From contig CAZFWV010000254.1 in the NCBI GenBank assembly GCA_964522605.1, positions 1 to 9,952 of the forward strand: a stretch of 9,952 nt of DNA, read 5' to 3'. The notes under the pieces were generated by a model. The model saw only the letters and a list, made by a program, of their open reading frames with translations. It was not told where the DNA came from and ran no database searches. The position numbers and the translations under genes were made by a program. Source of the DNA: CAVZLD01 sp964522605 (GTDB lineage Bacteria; Planctomycetota; Planctomycetia; Pirellulales; Pirellulaceae). Of this stretch, positions 1 to 6,584 are shown in pieces (position 1 is the first letter of the stretch; each line of letters opens with the position of its first letter).

Positions 1-44
1 CCACATGCCAGTTTTCCCCAACTCACCCAATTCGCCTGGATTCG

Positions 45-74
45 TTGACAGTCCAAAATCCGCCTGACTATACT
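45..74 (+). promoter_or_regulatory. Sigma70-type promoter for the coiled-coil gene
   Basis: TTGACA at 45-50 is a perfect -35 box. TATACT at 69-74 matches five of six -10 bases, and the spacer is 18 bp. Transcription would begin near 81, giving a leader of about 130 bases before the ATG at 214. The leader is GC-rich and can form alternative short stems: GGGGGC at 114-119 pairs perfectly with GCCCCC at 140-145, and GGGG at 148-151 could instead pair with CCCC at 166-169. The promoter call rests on box match and spacing only. Confidence 0.7.
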
Positions 75-213
75 GGGTTTTTGTGGACGTATCTCTCGTG
101 CTCACCTTCAGTTGGGGGCCCTTTTGTACAGTTCGCTTCGCCCCCTCGGGGTCATTTGCGAGCGGCCCCTGCGCTGAGTGTCACTCCGTGAACCGCGCCG
201 TAGGAAACGTGGC

Positions 214-1035
214 ATGAATCTGGTTGGCAAGATCTTCACGATGCTGATTTTGGTGATGAGCCTGTTGTTCATGGCCTTCGCAGTCGCGGTGTATCACACG
301 CATCGCAACTGGCGCGACTTGGCGAAGGAGACACAGGCCGAAGTCACCAAGTATCGAGACGAAAACGCGCAGCTGCGTGACGAGCGACTGCAGATGGAGA
401 ACCGACTGGCCCATGAGCGGGCCGCCCGGCGCGCCGCGCTGGCTCGACTCGAAACTCAGGTCCAGGAAAAGCAGCAGCAATTCGAGGCGCGAAATCAACA
501 ATACAGTGACCTGCTCGCCCAGCAGCGTCAGGCTATTGATGCGATGCAAAACGCGCAGCGCCAGCTGGATCAGCTCAAGGAACAGATCCAGGTGCTGCAG
601 CAGGAAATCCTGGTGGCCCAACAAGACCGAGATCAACAATTCGATCGAGTTCGGCAGCTGACGGATCAGATTCATCAGGCGCAGGGGATTCAGGAGCGAC
701 TTGAGCAGCGATTGCAGGAACTGGCGCAGGATTACACCCGCGCGACGACCGTCTTGAAGGCTTACGACCTGAACGTAGACAGTCCGGTAGACAACATTCC
801 GCCACAGGTCTTGGGTGAGGTCTTGGCGGTTGGACCGGAAATGATCGAGATTTCCATTGGAGAGGATGACGGCATCAAGCCCGGACATACTGTGGTCGTA
901 TCGCGTCGTGACAAGTTCTTAGGTCGCGCCGAGATTACGAAGGTTGCACCGGACCGAGCCGTCGGACGGATCAAGCAGCGAAACGCACCGATACAAGAGG
1001 GCGATCGTGTTCAAACGAAAGTCGAAATCCGATAA
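214..1035 (+). CDS. Membrane-anchored coiled-coil protein with C-terminal beta-rich domain
   Basis: This encodes a 273-residue protein of unknown function. Residues 5-27 form one hydrophobic span with a positive residue before it, so it is probably an N-in signal anchor. Residues 32-180 are almost entirely Glu/Gln/Arg/Leu heptad-like sequence, a long coiled coil projecting outside the membrane. Residues 198-272 change to a compact beta-rich domain with alternating hydrophobics and a GI-KPG turn. Its layout resembles the C-terminal barrels of MreC or FlgT-type proteins, but this is fold-level resemblance, not a family assignment. I start at ATG 214 because AGGAAA at 202-207 sits 6 bases upstream; an in-frame GTG at 178 would add 12 Arg-rich residues and lacks a good site. 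The last 29 bases overlap the next gene, so the two are probably translated together. A role in envelope organisation or division is only a guess. Confidence 0.85.
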   Translation: MNLVGKIFTMLILVMSLLFMAFAVAVYHTHRNWRDLAKETQAEVTKYRDENAQLRDERLQMENRLAHERAARRAALARLETQVQEKQQQFEARNQQYSDLLAQQRQAIDAMQNAQRQLDQLKEQIQVLQQEILVAQQDRDQQFDRVRQLTDQIHQAQGIQERLEQRLQELAQDYTRATTVLKAYDLNVDSPVDNIPPQVLGEVLAVGPEMIEISIGEDDGIKPGHTVVVSRRDKFLGRAEITKVAPDRAVGRIKQRNAPIQEGDRVQTKVEIR

Positions 1036-1267
1036 GGCCCCGAAGGTCAAGGCCAAGAAGGAGAAGGCACCGAAAAAGCCGCGTGCGCGGAAGGCTTCGG
1101 GTCGGGATGCGTTTGCGCTGAAGAAGCAGTCGTTTGACATCTATGCCGTGATGCTGATGGTCTCTCTCGCTGCGTTGCTGATCGGGATCTTCTTACTCGG
1201 TGCCCAACTGGCAACCTACACCGATCAGGGCTTCTTCAAGGGCTACCCCTGGTGGAAAGCGAGTTAA
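1007..1267 (+). CDS. Small lysine-rich single-span membrane protein
   Basis: This encodes an 86-residue protein I do not recognise. Residues 1-41 are extremely basic, with many Lys-Ala-Pro-Lys repeats, and should lie in the cytoplasm. Residues 44-68 form one hydrophobic span. The last 18 residues are aromatic (YTDQGFFKGYPWW) and should be extracytoplasmic. The GTG at 1007 is chosen because AAGAGG at 995-1000 sits 6 bases upstream. A TTG at 944 would extend it by 21 residues but would lie deeper inside the upstream gene without a visible ribosome site. It overlaps the coiled-coil gene by 29 bases, so the two form a translationally coupled pair and may act together in the membrane. The basic tail could bind nucleic acid or acidic lipid, which is inference. 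Hydrophobicity and the overlap support this as a real gene. Confidence 0.75.
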   Translation: MFKRKSKSDKAPKVKAKKEKAPKKPRARKASGRDAFALKKQSFDIYAVMLMVSLAALLIGIFLLGAQLATYTDQGFFKGYPWWKAS

Positions 1268-1669
1268 CGGGCGGGCTCGGTCGCCGCGGTTGATAAGCGA
1301 ATGGGGAAGACGGAAATCGATCCGTCCGTGAACCTCCGTTCGCTCCGTATCATCTGACGTGGTTCCCGCCCTCTTCCCGGTCCTGTGCTTGTCCCATCTC
1401 CTCTCGCTTGAGCCAACCGCCGCCCAACCGCGCGGCATGGATCGCCCGCGTCCGCGGTATTCTTCGTGCGAAATGGACTCCCCACAGCGTTTTTCCGCGC
1501 GATTCCGCGGCCCTGCGTCCTGCATTTCGCAAGAAAGGGTGCGGAATCTCGAGGGCCACCCGTTCGGGACTTGGTGGTCGTGGGGGCGCATCTTCGGCAG
1601 GCCGTGACGAGCAGCAAACTTGTAGTCACAACTCAAGACAGCCAAGCTACTTAGAACGATCACCGGCAG
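1268..1669. other. Non-coding stretch between the small membrane gene and the gyrA promoter
   Basis: About 400 bases lie here without a credible gene. Open frames exist on both strands, but they are rich in Arg, Pro and Ser, have no recognisable domain, and read as products of GC-rich sequence. No intrinsic terminator follows the upstream pair: I found no stem with a T-run. The notable content is a set of inverted repeats at 1467-1548, listed separately. The stretch may be the 3' untranslated region of the upstream operon or may hold a small RNA. Confidence 0.5.
1501..1548 (+). repeat. Extended inverted repeat (possible RNA hairpin)
   Basis: GATTCCGC at 1501-1508 is perfectly complementary to GCGGAATC at 1541-1548. 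Inside it, CCC at 1511-1513 can pair with GGG at 1537-1539, and TGCG at 1514-1517 with CGCA at 1528-1531, giving a long interrupted stem around a 10-base loop. ATTTCGCA at 1524-1531 is also perfectly complementary to TGCGAAAT at 1467-1474, so two folds compete for the same segment. No T-run follows, so it is not a standard terminator. Function is unknown. Confidence 0.4.
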
Positions 1670-1698
1670 TTGTGAACGGGGGCGAAAACTGCTACAAT
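1670..1698 (+). promoter_or_regulatory. Sigma70-type promoter of gyrA
   Basis: TTGTGA at 1670-1675 matches four of six -35 bases. TACAAT at 1693-1698 matches five of six -10 bases, with the optimal 17-bp spacer. Transcription would start near 1705 and give a leader of about 90 bases before the TTG start at 1796. The GC-rich leader against a weak -35 would be consistent with supercoiling-responsive gyrase control, which is known in other bacteria but is not demonstrated by this sequence. Confidence 0.65.
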
Positions 1699-1723
1699 TG
1701 CGGGCTTGGCAACGGTCTTGTGG

Positions 1724-1765
1724 TCCTCCCTGGCACGGCGGCTGTGAAGGAGCGTCGAGGGAGGA
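1724..1765 (+). repeat. 8-bp inverted repeat in the gyrA leader
   Basis: TCCTCCCT at 1724-1731 is perfectly complementary to AGGGAGGA at 1758-1765, with a 26-base loop. It lies wholly inside the predicted gyrA leader. The 3' arm is the strongest Shine-Dalgarno-like purine run there, yet no in-frame start follows it at useful distance. The site that fits the gyrA start is AAAGGA at 1783-1788, which is left free. A stabilising or regulatory hairpin is possible. Confidence 0.4.
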
Positions 1766-1795
1766 GCTGACGACGCTTGTTGAAAGGACGATAGA

Positions 1796-4549
1796 TTGGC
1801 ATCGGACCCCCGCGACCCGGACGATCGGGAGGAGCAGGAGCCTCAGGAGGGCAGTGGTGACGACGGCGGCAACGGCGAGGGCTTGTTGCTGGAGCTGCCC
1901 ATCGAAGAGGAGCTGAAAGACAGCTATCTGACTTACGCGATGAGCGTAATCGTTGCGCGGGCTCTGCCCGACGCGCGAGACGGACTGAAGCCGTCGCAGC
2001 GACGCATTCTGGTCGCGATGAACGATTTGAACCTGGGTCCCGGTTCCTCGCGCGTCAAGTGCGCGAAGATCTCCGGTGACACGAGCGGCAACTACCACCC
2101 GCACGGCGAAAGTGTGATCTATCCGACCCTGGTCCGGATGGCGCAGGACTGGAACATGCGTCACCCGCTGATCGACAAGCAGGGCAATTTCGGCTCGATC
2201 GCCGGTCTTCCCCCCGCGGCGATGCGGTACACCGAGGCGCGTCTGTCCGCCATCGCCGCCCAGATGCTCGACGACTTGAAGCTGGACACGGTCGATTTCG
2301 TCCCGACGTACGACGAAAGTCGACTGGAGCCGACGGTTCTGCCTTCGCGGTTCCCGAACCTATTGGTCAATGGCTCCAGCGGTATCGCGGTTGGCATGGC
2401 CACCTCGATTCCACCGCACAATCTGTCGGAGGTCTGCGACGCGCTCATCCAATTGATCGATACGCCGGAGATCTCGATCGACGAACTGCTGGAAATTGTG
2501 CCGGGGCCTGACTTCCCAACCGGTGGTGTGATCTGTGGTCGGAGCGGTATTCGGCGTGGCTATCACACAGGACGGGGAACGATCACCGTCCGTGCTCGCG
2601 CGCGAATCGAAGAGAACGAACGCGGTCGCTCGCGGATCGTCGTCTCGGAAATCCCCTATCAGCAATTTCGCGATCGAGTCGTCGAACGGATTGCGGCCCT
2701 GGTCAACGATGGCCGAATCCAGGGAATCTCCGGAATCCGCGATGAAAGTGACCTCAAGGAACCGGTCCGGTTGGTCATCGACCTGAAGCGCGACGCCGAT
2801 CCGGATGTGGTGCTGAATCAGCTTTATCAGTTCTCTCCGCTCCAGGATTCCTTTTCCATCATCCTCCTGGCACTCGTGGATGGGAAGCCACGGACGCTCT
2901 CGATTAAGGCGCTGATGGAGGAATTCCTGCGGCACCGAATGACCGTCATTCGCCGCCGCACGGAGTTCCTGCTCGCCGGCGGTCGGAAGCGCAAGCACAC
3001 GGTCGAAGGACTGTTGCTGGCCCTGGCGAATATCGATGAGATCATTCGGATCATTCGTGCCTCACGAACACAAGCCGAAGCCAAAGTCGGTCTGATGGGA
3101 GTCGAATGTCCGGCTGCCATGATGCAGCGAGCCCTCGGCGACGAAGGTTTTCGCCTGTTCCAACAAGAGCGGGGCCAAGCCGACGTGTACACTCTGACGG
3201 CCGTGCAGGCCGACGCGATCCTGCGGATGACGCTCGGCCAATTGGTCAATCTCGAGCAGGAAAAGTTGGCCGAAGAACACAAGAAACTGCTCGACCAAAT
3301 CACGGAATACCTGCGGATCCTGTCCGACGATGCCAACATTATGGCAATCATCCGCGAGGAACTGGAGGAGATTCGCAACAAGTATCGGGACTCACGGCGC
3401 ACCGAAATCAGCGGGGAAGAAGTCGGAGAAATCGATCTGGAAGATCTGATTACCGAAGAAACCATGGTCGTCTCGATCAGCCATCAGGGCTACATCAAGC
3501 GGACCCCGACCAGTGTTTATCGTGCTCAGCGCCGCGGCGGCAAGGGCCTGAAGGGAGCGAAGACGGAGGAAGAAGACCCGATCGAACACGTGTTTGTCGC
3601 GAGCACACATGCCTACCTGCTGTTTTTCACGAACAAAGGCAAAGTCTATTGGCAGAAGGTCTATGGGTTGCCTCAACTCGGTCGAGAAAGTCGCGGGCGT
3701 GCGATCGTGAACCTGCTGAATCTGGAGGAAGGCGAAAAGATCGCCGATTGTCGCGCAGTCCGAGACTTCGATCTGCCGGGCCATTTTCTGATGATGGCGA
3801 CGCAGGAAGGACTGGTGAAGAAAACGCCGTTGGAAGCCTACAGCCGTCCCAAGAAAGGCGGAATCATCGCGATTAAGTTACGCGAGGATGACGAACTGGT
3901 CGATGTCGTGATCACCAAACCCGGTGATGAAGTCGTCCTGGCGACCGCCCACGGCATGGCGATCCGTTTCAACGAATCGGACGTACGGCCGATGGGACGC
4001 AACACGAGTGGTGTGAAAGGGATCAGCTTGTCCAAGGGCGACCTACTCGTCGGAATGGTCGTCGCCGACCCCGACGCCACGCTCTTGACCACCTGCCTGC
4101 ATGGTTATGGCAAGCGAACGAACTTCGGCCCGAATTCCGCCGAGGAAGGTCAAGCTTCGGCCGAAGAAGATGCTTCCTCCTCGGCTCGCTACCGAACGCA
4201 ACGCCGCGGTGGCAAGGGACTGATCGATATCAAGACGACGGATCGGAACGGCCCCGTGATCGGCATCGTGCGCGTCACGGATGCCGACGAAATCCTGATG
4301 ATGACCGCGCGGGGAAAAATCCAACGGATTCGTGCCGAGGAGGTCAGCGTGATTGGACGCAACACCCAAGGCGTGCGGATCATGAGCCTCGACGAGGGTG
4401 ACACGCTCACCGCCGTGGTCCGCGTCCCGCAGGAAGACAGCGAAGACGACGAGCCGTTGGTCGAAGAGCTGCAGAACGAAGAACCGCAGGTGGACGAACT
4501 GCCGGGCGAGGAGCCACGGGCGGAGCCGGAAACCGATCCCGAAGAATAG
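1796..4549 (+). CDS. gyrA: DNA gyrase subunit A
   Basis: This is the breakage-reunion subunit of gyrase, which with GyrB introduces negative supercoils using ATP. The 917-residue protein is full length. The N-terminal half carries the winged-helix and tower regions, with catalytic Tyr145 in AAMRYTEARL. The C-terminal half is the DNA-wrapping pinwheel. It has a canonical GyrA box QRRGGKG at 578-584, which marks GyrA rather than ParC, and a second identical QRRGGKG at 802-808 after a Ser/Glu-rich insert at about 780-797. The last 40 residues form an acidic tail. The start is TTG 1796, with AAAGGA at 1783-1788 seven bases upstream; the next Met is at residue 49, inside the conserved domain, so TTG is required. 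Residues 1-30 are an acidic Gly-rich extension. In the quinolone-binding region the usual Ser is kept (Ser106), but the position matching E. coli Asp87 is Pro110, and the normal DGD before the active site is AGL. It has its own promoter; gyrB is not in the window. Confidence 0.97.
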   Translation: MASDPRDPDDREEQEPQEGSGDDGGNGEGLLLELPIEEELKDSYLTYAMSVIVARALPDARDGLKPSQRRILVAMNDLNLGPGSSRVKCAKISGDTSGNYHPHGESVIYPTLVRMAQDWNMRHPLIDKQGNFGSIAGLPPAAMRYTEARLSAIAAQMLDDLKLDTVDFVPTYDESRLEPTVLPSRFPNLLVNGSSGIAVGMATSIPPHNLSEVCDALIQLIDTPEISIDELLEIVPGPDFPTGGVICGRSGIRRGYHTGRGTITVRARARIEENERGRSRIVVSEIPYQQFRDRVVERIAALVNDGRIQGISGIRDESDLKEPVRLVIDLKRDADPDVVLNQLYQFSPLQDSFSIILLALVDGKPRTLSIKALMEEFLRHRMTVIRRRTEFLLAGGRKRKHTVEGLLLALANIDEIIRIIRASRTQAEAKVGLMGVECPAAMMQRALGDEGFRLFQQERGQADVYTLTAVQADAILRMTLGQLVNLEQEKLAEEHKKLLDQITEYLRILSDDANIMAIIREELEEIRNKYRDSRRTEISGEEVGEIDLEDLITEETMVVSISHQGYIKRTPTSVYRAQRRGGKGLKGAKTEEEDPIEHVFVASTHAYLLFFTNKGKVYWQKVYGLPQLGRESRGRAIVNLLNLEEGEKIADCRAVRDFDLPGHFLMMATQEGLVKKTPLEAYSRPKKGGIIAIKLREDDELVDVVITKPGDEVVLATAHGMAIRFNESDVRPMGRNTSGVKGISLSKGDLLVGMVVADPDATLLTTCLHGYGKRTNFGPNSAEEGQASAEEDASSSARYRTQRRGGKGLIDIKTTDRNGPVIGIVRVTDADEILMMTARGKIQRIRAEEVSVIGRNTQGVRIMSLDEGDTLTAVVRVPQEDSEDDEPLVEELQNEEPQVDELPGEEPRAEPETDPEE

Positions 4550-4929
4550 GTCTTCGAAGGCGCCACGGCCAACATTCGATGCGCCCGGAAGTACGATTCC
4601 CGAGCCGTTGCGCCCATCCGATTTGGAAGAGGCGGGAGAGGAAAGCCGCGGAGGAACGCGGATCGTCGCGGAGTACAAGTCGCGCCGGAAGTGGCAAATC
4701 GATCAGAGAATCGCCCGGCCGGAGGACACTGCAGCGGTGTCCCCACGGTACGCAAACCGATCGAAAACCGCGGATCGCACGGGTGTCGACCGCCCGCGGC
4801 GGGATCGGTGGCTACCCGTCTCCCCCGTTGCATCCGTGGTTCCTCTCCGGGCTTCGGCATCCCCGCCATAGACGCCCCCGGGTCGCAGAACAAACGCCGG
4901 AACCAAGCCGCGGAGCGGTACCCACTTCA
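4550..4929. other. Non-coding stretch after gyrA
   Basis: About 380 bases lie here without a credible gene. The frames that stay open are Arg/Pro/Ser-rich and have no domain I recognise on either strand. The stretch contains a strong small hairpin at 4724-4742 and a GC stem at 4790-4802 (CCGCC-CGC-GGCGG), and it ends at the terminator at 4930. It may be a long gyrA 3' untranslated region, the body of an unannotated small RNA, or the remains of a lost gene. Confidence 0.5.
4724..4742 (+). repeat. Tight hairpin downstream of gyrA
   Basis: GGACACTG at 4724-4731 pairs with CGGTGTCC at 4735-4742 over eight positions (one is a G-T wobble) around a CAG loop. No T-run follows, so it is not a Rho-independent terminator. 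It could protect the 3' end of the gyrA message or be part of a small RNA. Confidence 0.4.
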
Positions 4930-4960
4930 GCCTCGGCGAATGACTGAGGCGTTTCTTTTC
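4930..4960 (+). terminator. Intrinsic terminator
   Basis: GCCTCGG at 4930-4936 pairs with CTGAGGC at 4944-4950 over seven positions (one is a G-T wobble), with a 7-base loop. GTTTCTTTTC follows directly at 4951-4960. This is the usual stem plus T-run form on the + strand. It lies 380 bases after the gyrA stop and about 130 before the ugd start, so it should separate the two transcription units. Confidence 0.7.
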
Positions 4961-5088
4961 CCCGTCTGTTTTCAATCTGGGGCCTATCATTGGAGGGGTC
5001 GGTGACCGGCAGGTCCTGCCCGACGGCTTACGCCACGCACAAACGGAATCCCGTTCTGTCGATTGCACGTATTGGGAGTCGCATCAAC

Positions 5089-6407
5089 ATGAAGATTACC
5101 GTCGTCGGTACCGGATATGTGGGCTTGGTGACAGGCACTTGCTTCGCAGACAGTGGCAATGATGTCGTCTGTGTCGATATCGACGAAGCCAAAATCCAGG
5201 CGCTCCGCAGCGGTCGGATTCCGATCTACGAGCCAGGGCTTTCTGACCTGGTCCGGCGCAATATCCAGGCCGGTCGACTGCGCTTTACGACGAGCTTGGC
5301 CGAGGGCGCGGAGGGCGCCGATGTGATCTTCCTCGCAGTGGGCACGCCGTCCTCGATCGACGGTTCCGCCGACCTGCGCGCGCTCTGGACGGTCGCGGAT
5401 CAACTGGCCGAGGTGCTCGACCCAGATACACTGGTCGTCACCAAGAGTACGGTCCCGGTCGGTAGTAACGCGCAACTGTTCGCACGCCTGAAACAACGCA
5501 CCGGCTGGGATTGTCGCGTGGCCAGCAACCCGGAGTTTCTGAAAGAAGGAGCAGCCATCGACGACTTTACGAAGCCCGATCGAGTGGTTGTGGGCGTGCG
5601 CGACGCGCGCGATGCCGACCTACTCCATCGCCTGTATGCCCCCTTCCTGCGCACCGACAAGCCGTTTCTCGTGATGTCACCCGAAAGCGCCGAGTTGACG
5701 AAGTACGTTGCCAATGCCTTGCTGGCCACGAAGATCAGCTTCATCAATCAGATGGCAAACCTGTGCGAACATTTTTCCGCCGACATCAATGACGTTCGAC
5801 GCGGAATTGGCCACGACAGCCGGATCGGGTTCGCGTTCCTCTTTCCGGGAGTCGGGTACGGCGGAAGCTGTTTTCCCAAAGATGTTCGCGCGCTGGCCAA
5901 TACGTTTCGCGACTGCGACCTCGATCCCCGAATTCTCGACGCGGTCGAGTGGGTCAACCAACAGCAGAAACTCGTGCTGCAACAAAAAATCGAACAGCAT
6001 TTCGAGGGCCGCCTGACCGGGAAGACCATCGCCGTGTGGGGCTTGGCCTTCAAGCCCAAGACGGATGATATTCGCGAGGCACCCGCGCTGGTTCTGGTCG
6101 ACCGGCTGCTCGAATTGGGAGCCAACGTGCACGTTCATGATCCCGAAGCGATGGACAACGTCCGCGCCATCTATGACGACCGTCTGCAGTACTTCCCTGA
6201 ACCCATGCAGGCACTCGACGGCGCCGACGCGCTGGCGATCGCCACCGAATGGACCGAGTTCCGAACGCCCGACTTCGCCGAAATGCAAGTGCGAATGGCC
6301 TCGCCGGTGATCTTTGACGGCCGCAATCTCTACGATCCGCAAGACGCAGCCGATGCCGGCTTCGCCTATTACTCGATCGGCCGCCCTTCCGTCCTACCGT
6401 CGCTGGT
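5089..6407 (+). CDS. ugd: UDP-glucose 6-dehydrogenase, C-terminus lost in the gap
   Basis: This enzyme oxidises UDP-glucose twice with NAD+ to UDP-glucuronate, a cytoplasmic precursor for acidic polysaccharides and other uronate sugars. The N-terminal Rossmann fold shows GTGYVG at residues 7-12. Then come STVPVG at 120-125, SNPEFLKEG at 146-154, the Lys/Asn helix ELTKYVANA at 202-210, and the active-site GVGYGGSCFPKD with catalytic Cys261. The second nucleotide-binding domain includes WGLAFKPKTDDIREAPA at 317-333. The related GDP-mannose and UDP-ManNAc dehydrogenases share this layout; the NPEFLKEG and SCFPKD forms favour UDP-glucose. I start at ATG 5089, one codon pair before the fold's first strand, with GGGAG at 5074-5078; an in-frame upstream ATG at 4990 would add 33 residues of unlikely sequence. 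439 residues are readable, close to full family length, and end near the usual YYSIGRP tail, so the stop should be just inside the N run. No convincing promoter was found in 4961-5088. Confidence 0.95.
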
Positions 6408-6507
6408 NNNNNNNNNNNNNNNNNNNNNNNNNNNNNNNNNNNNNNNNNNNNNNNNNNNNNNNNNNNNNNNNNNNNNNNNNNNNNNNNNNNNNNNNNNNNN
6501 NNNNNNN
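6408..6507. other. Assembly gap (100 Ns)
   Basis: There are exactly 100 consecutive Ns. This is the conventional placeholder for a gap of unknown size, so the true distance between ugd and the GntR operon, and any gene between them, cannot be read. The ugd stop codon lies in it. Any frame read through it is meaningless. Confidence 0.98.
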
Positions 6508-6534
6508 CCCGGAAGGTGCCGGAGCAGGATGCTC

Positions 6535-6563
6535 TTGACGCGCCCTATGTGTACTAGTAGTAT
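6535..6563 (+). promoter_or_regulatory. Predicted promoter of the GntR-ABC operon
   Basis: TTGACG at 6535-6540 matches five of six -35 bases. TAGTAT at 6558-6563 matches four of six -10 bases, with a 17-bp spacer. Transcription would start near 6570, leaving a very short leader of about 15 bases before the ATG at 6585. A small dyad (GAGCA-GGA-TGCTC, 6522-6534) lies directly upstream of the -35 box. The -10 box sits in the centre of the inverted repeat at 6550-6570. Confidence 0.6.
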
Positions 6564-6570
6564 TAGTACA
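6550..6570. promoter_or_regulatory. Inverted-repeat operator, probably for the GntR regulator
   Basis: TGTACTA at 6550-6556 and TAGTACA at 6564-6570 are a perfect 7-bp inverted repeat around GTAGTAT. It has the GT...AC outer form common to GntR-family operators. It spans the predicted -10 box and ends two bases before the ribosome binding site of the GntR gene. Bound repressor should exclude RNA polymerase. That the GntR protein at 6585 is the ligand is inferred from position. Confidence 0.65.
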
Positions 6571-6584
6571 GTTGAGGAATGACC

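Noticed and set aside
178..213. GTG at 178 as the start of the coiled-coil gene
   Set aside because: It has no ribosome site, whereas ATG 214 has AGGAAA 6 bases upstream and places the membrane span at the N-terminus.
1408..1770. 120-codon plus-strand frame upstream of gyrA
   Set aside because: It runs across the gyrA promoter and leader, has no ribosome site, and its Arg/Gly/Ser-rich sequence matches nothing I know.
1193..2164. 323-codon open frame on the minus strand over the small membrane gene, the intergenic region and the start of gyrA
   Set aside because: It is antisense to real coding sequence at both ends, has no recognisable domain, and its Arg/Ser/Gln-rich composition is what GC-rich genes give on the opposite strand.
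4189..4893. 234-codon minus-strand frame across the gyrA 3' end and the following gap
   Set aside because: It is mostly the complement of the acidic gyrA tail (Ser/Arg-rich as a result), with no domain and no start signal.
4985..4990. TATCAT as a -10 box for ugd
   Set aside because: No -35-like hexamer lies 16-18 bases upstream, and the match alone is common by chance.
4990..5088. Upstream ATG at 4990 as the ugd start
   Set aside because: It would place 33 non-conserved residues before the Rossmann strand, which in this family begins right at the N-terminus. GGGAG at 5074-5078 supports 5089.
6522..6534. GAGCA-GGA-TGCTC dyad as the ugd terminator
   Set aside because: The stem is only 5 bp and no T-run follows. 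It could instead be a protein site by the -35 box, but nothing supports that.
6408..6582. Continuation of the ugd frame through the N run to a stop at 6582
   Set aside because: The reading frame across a gap of unknown length is arbitrary. The part after the Ns covers the promoter and operator of the next operon.
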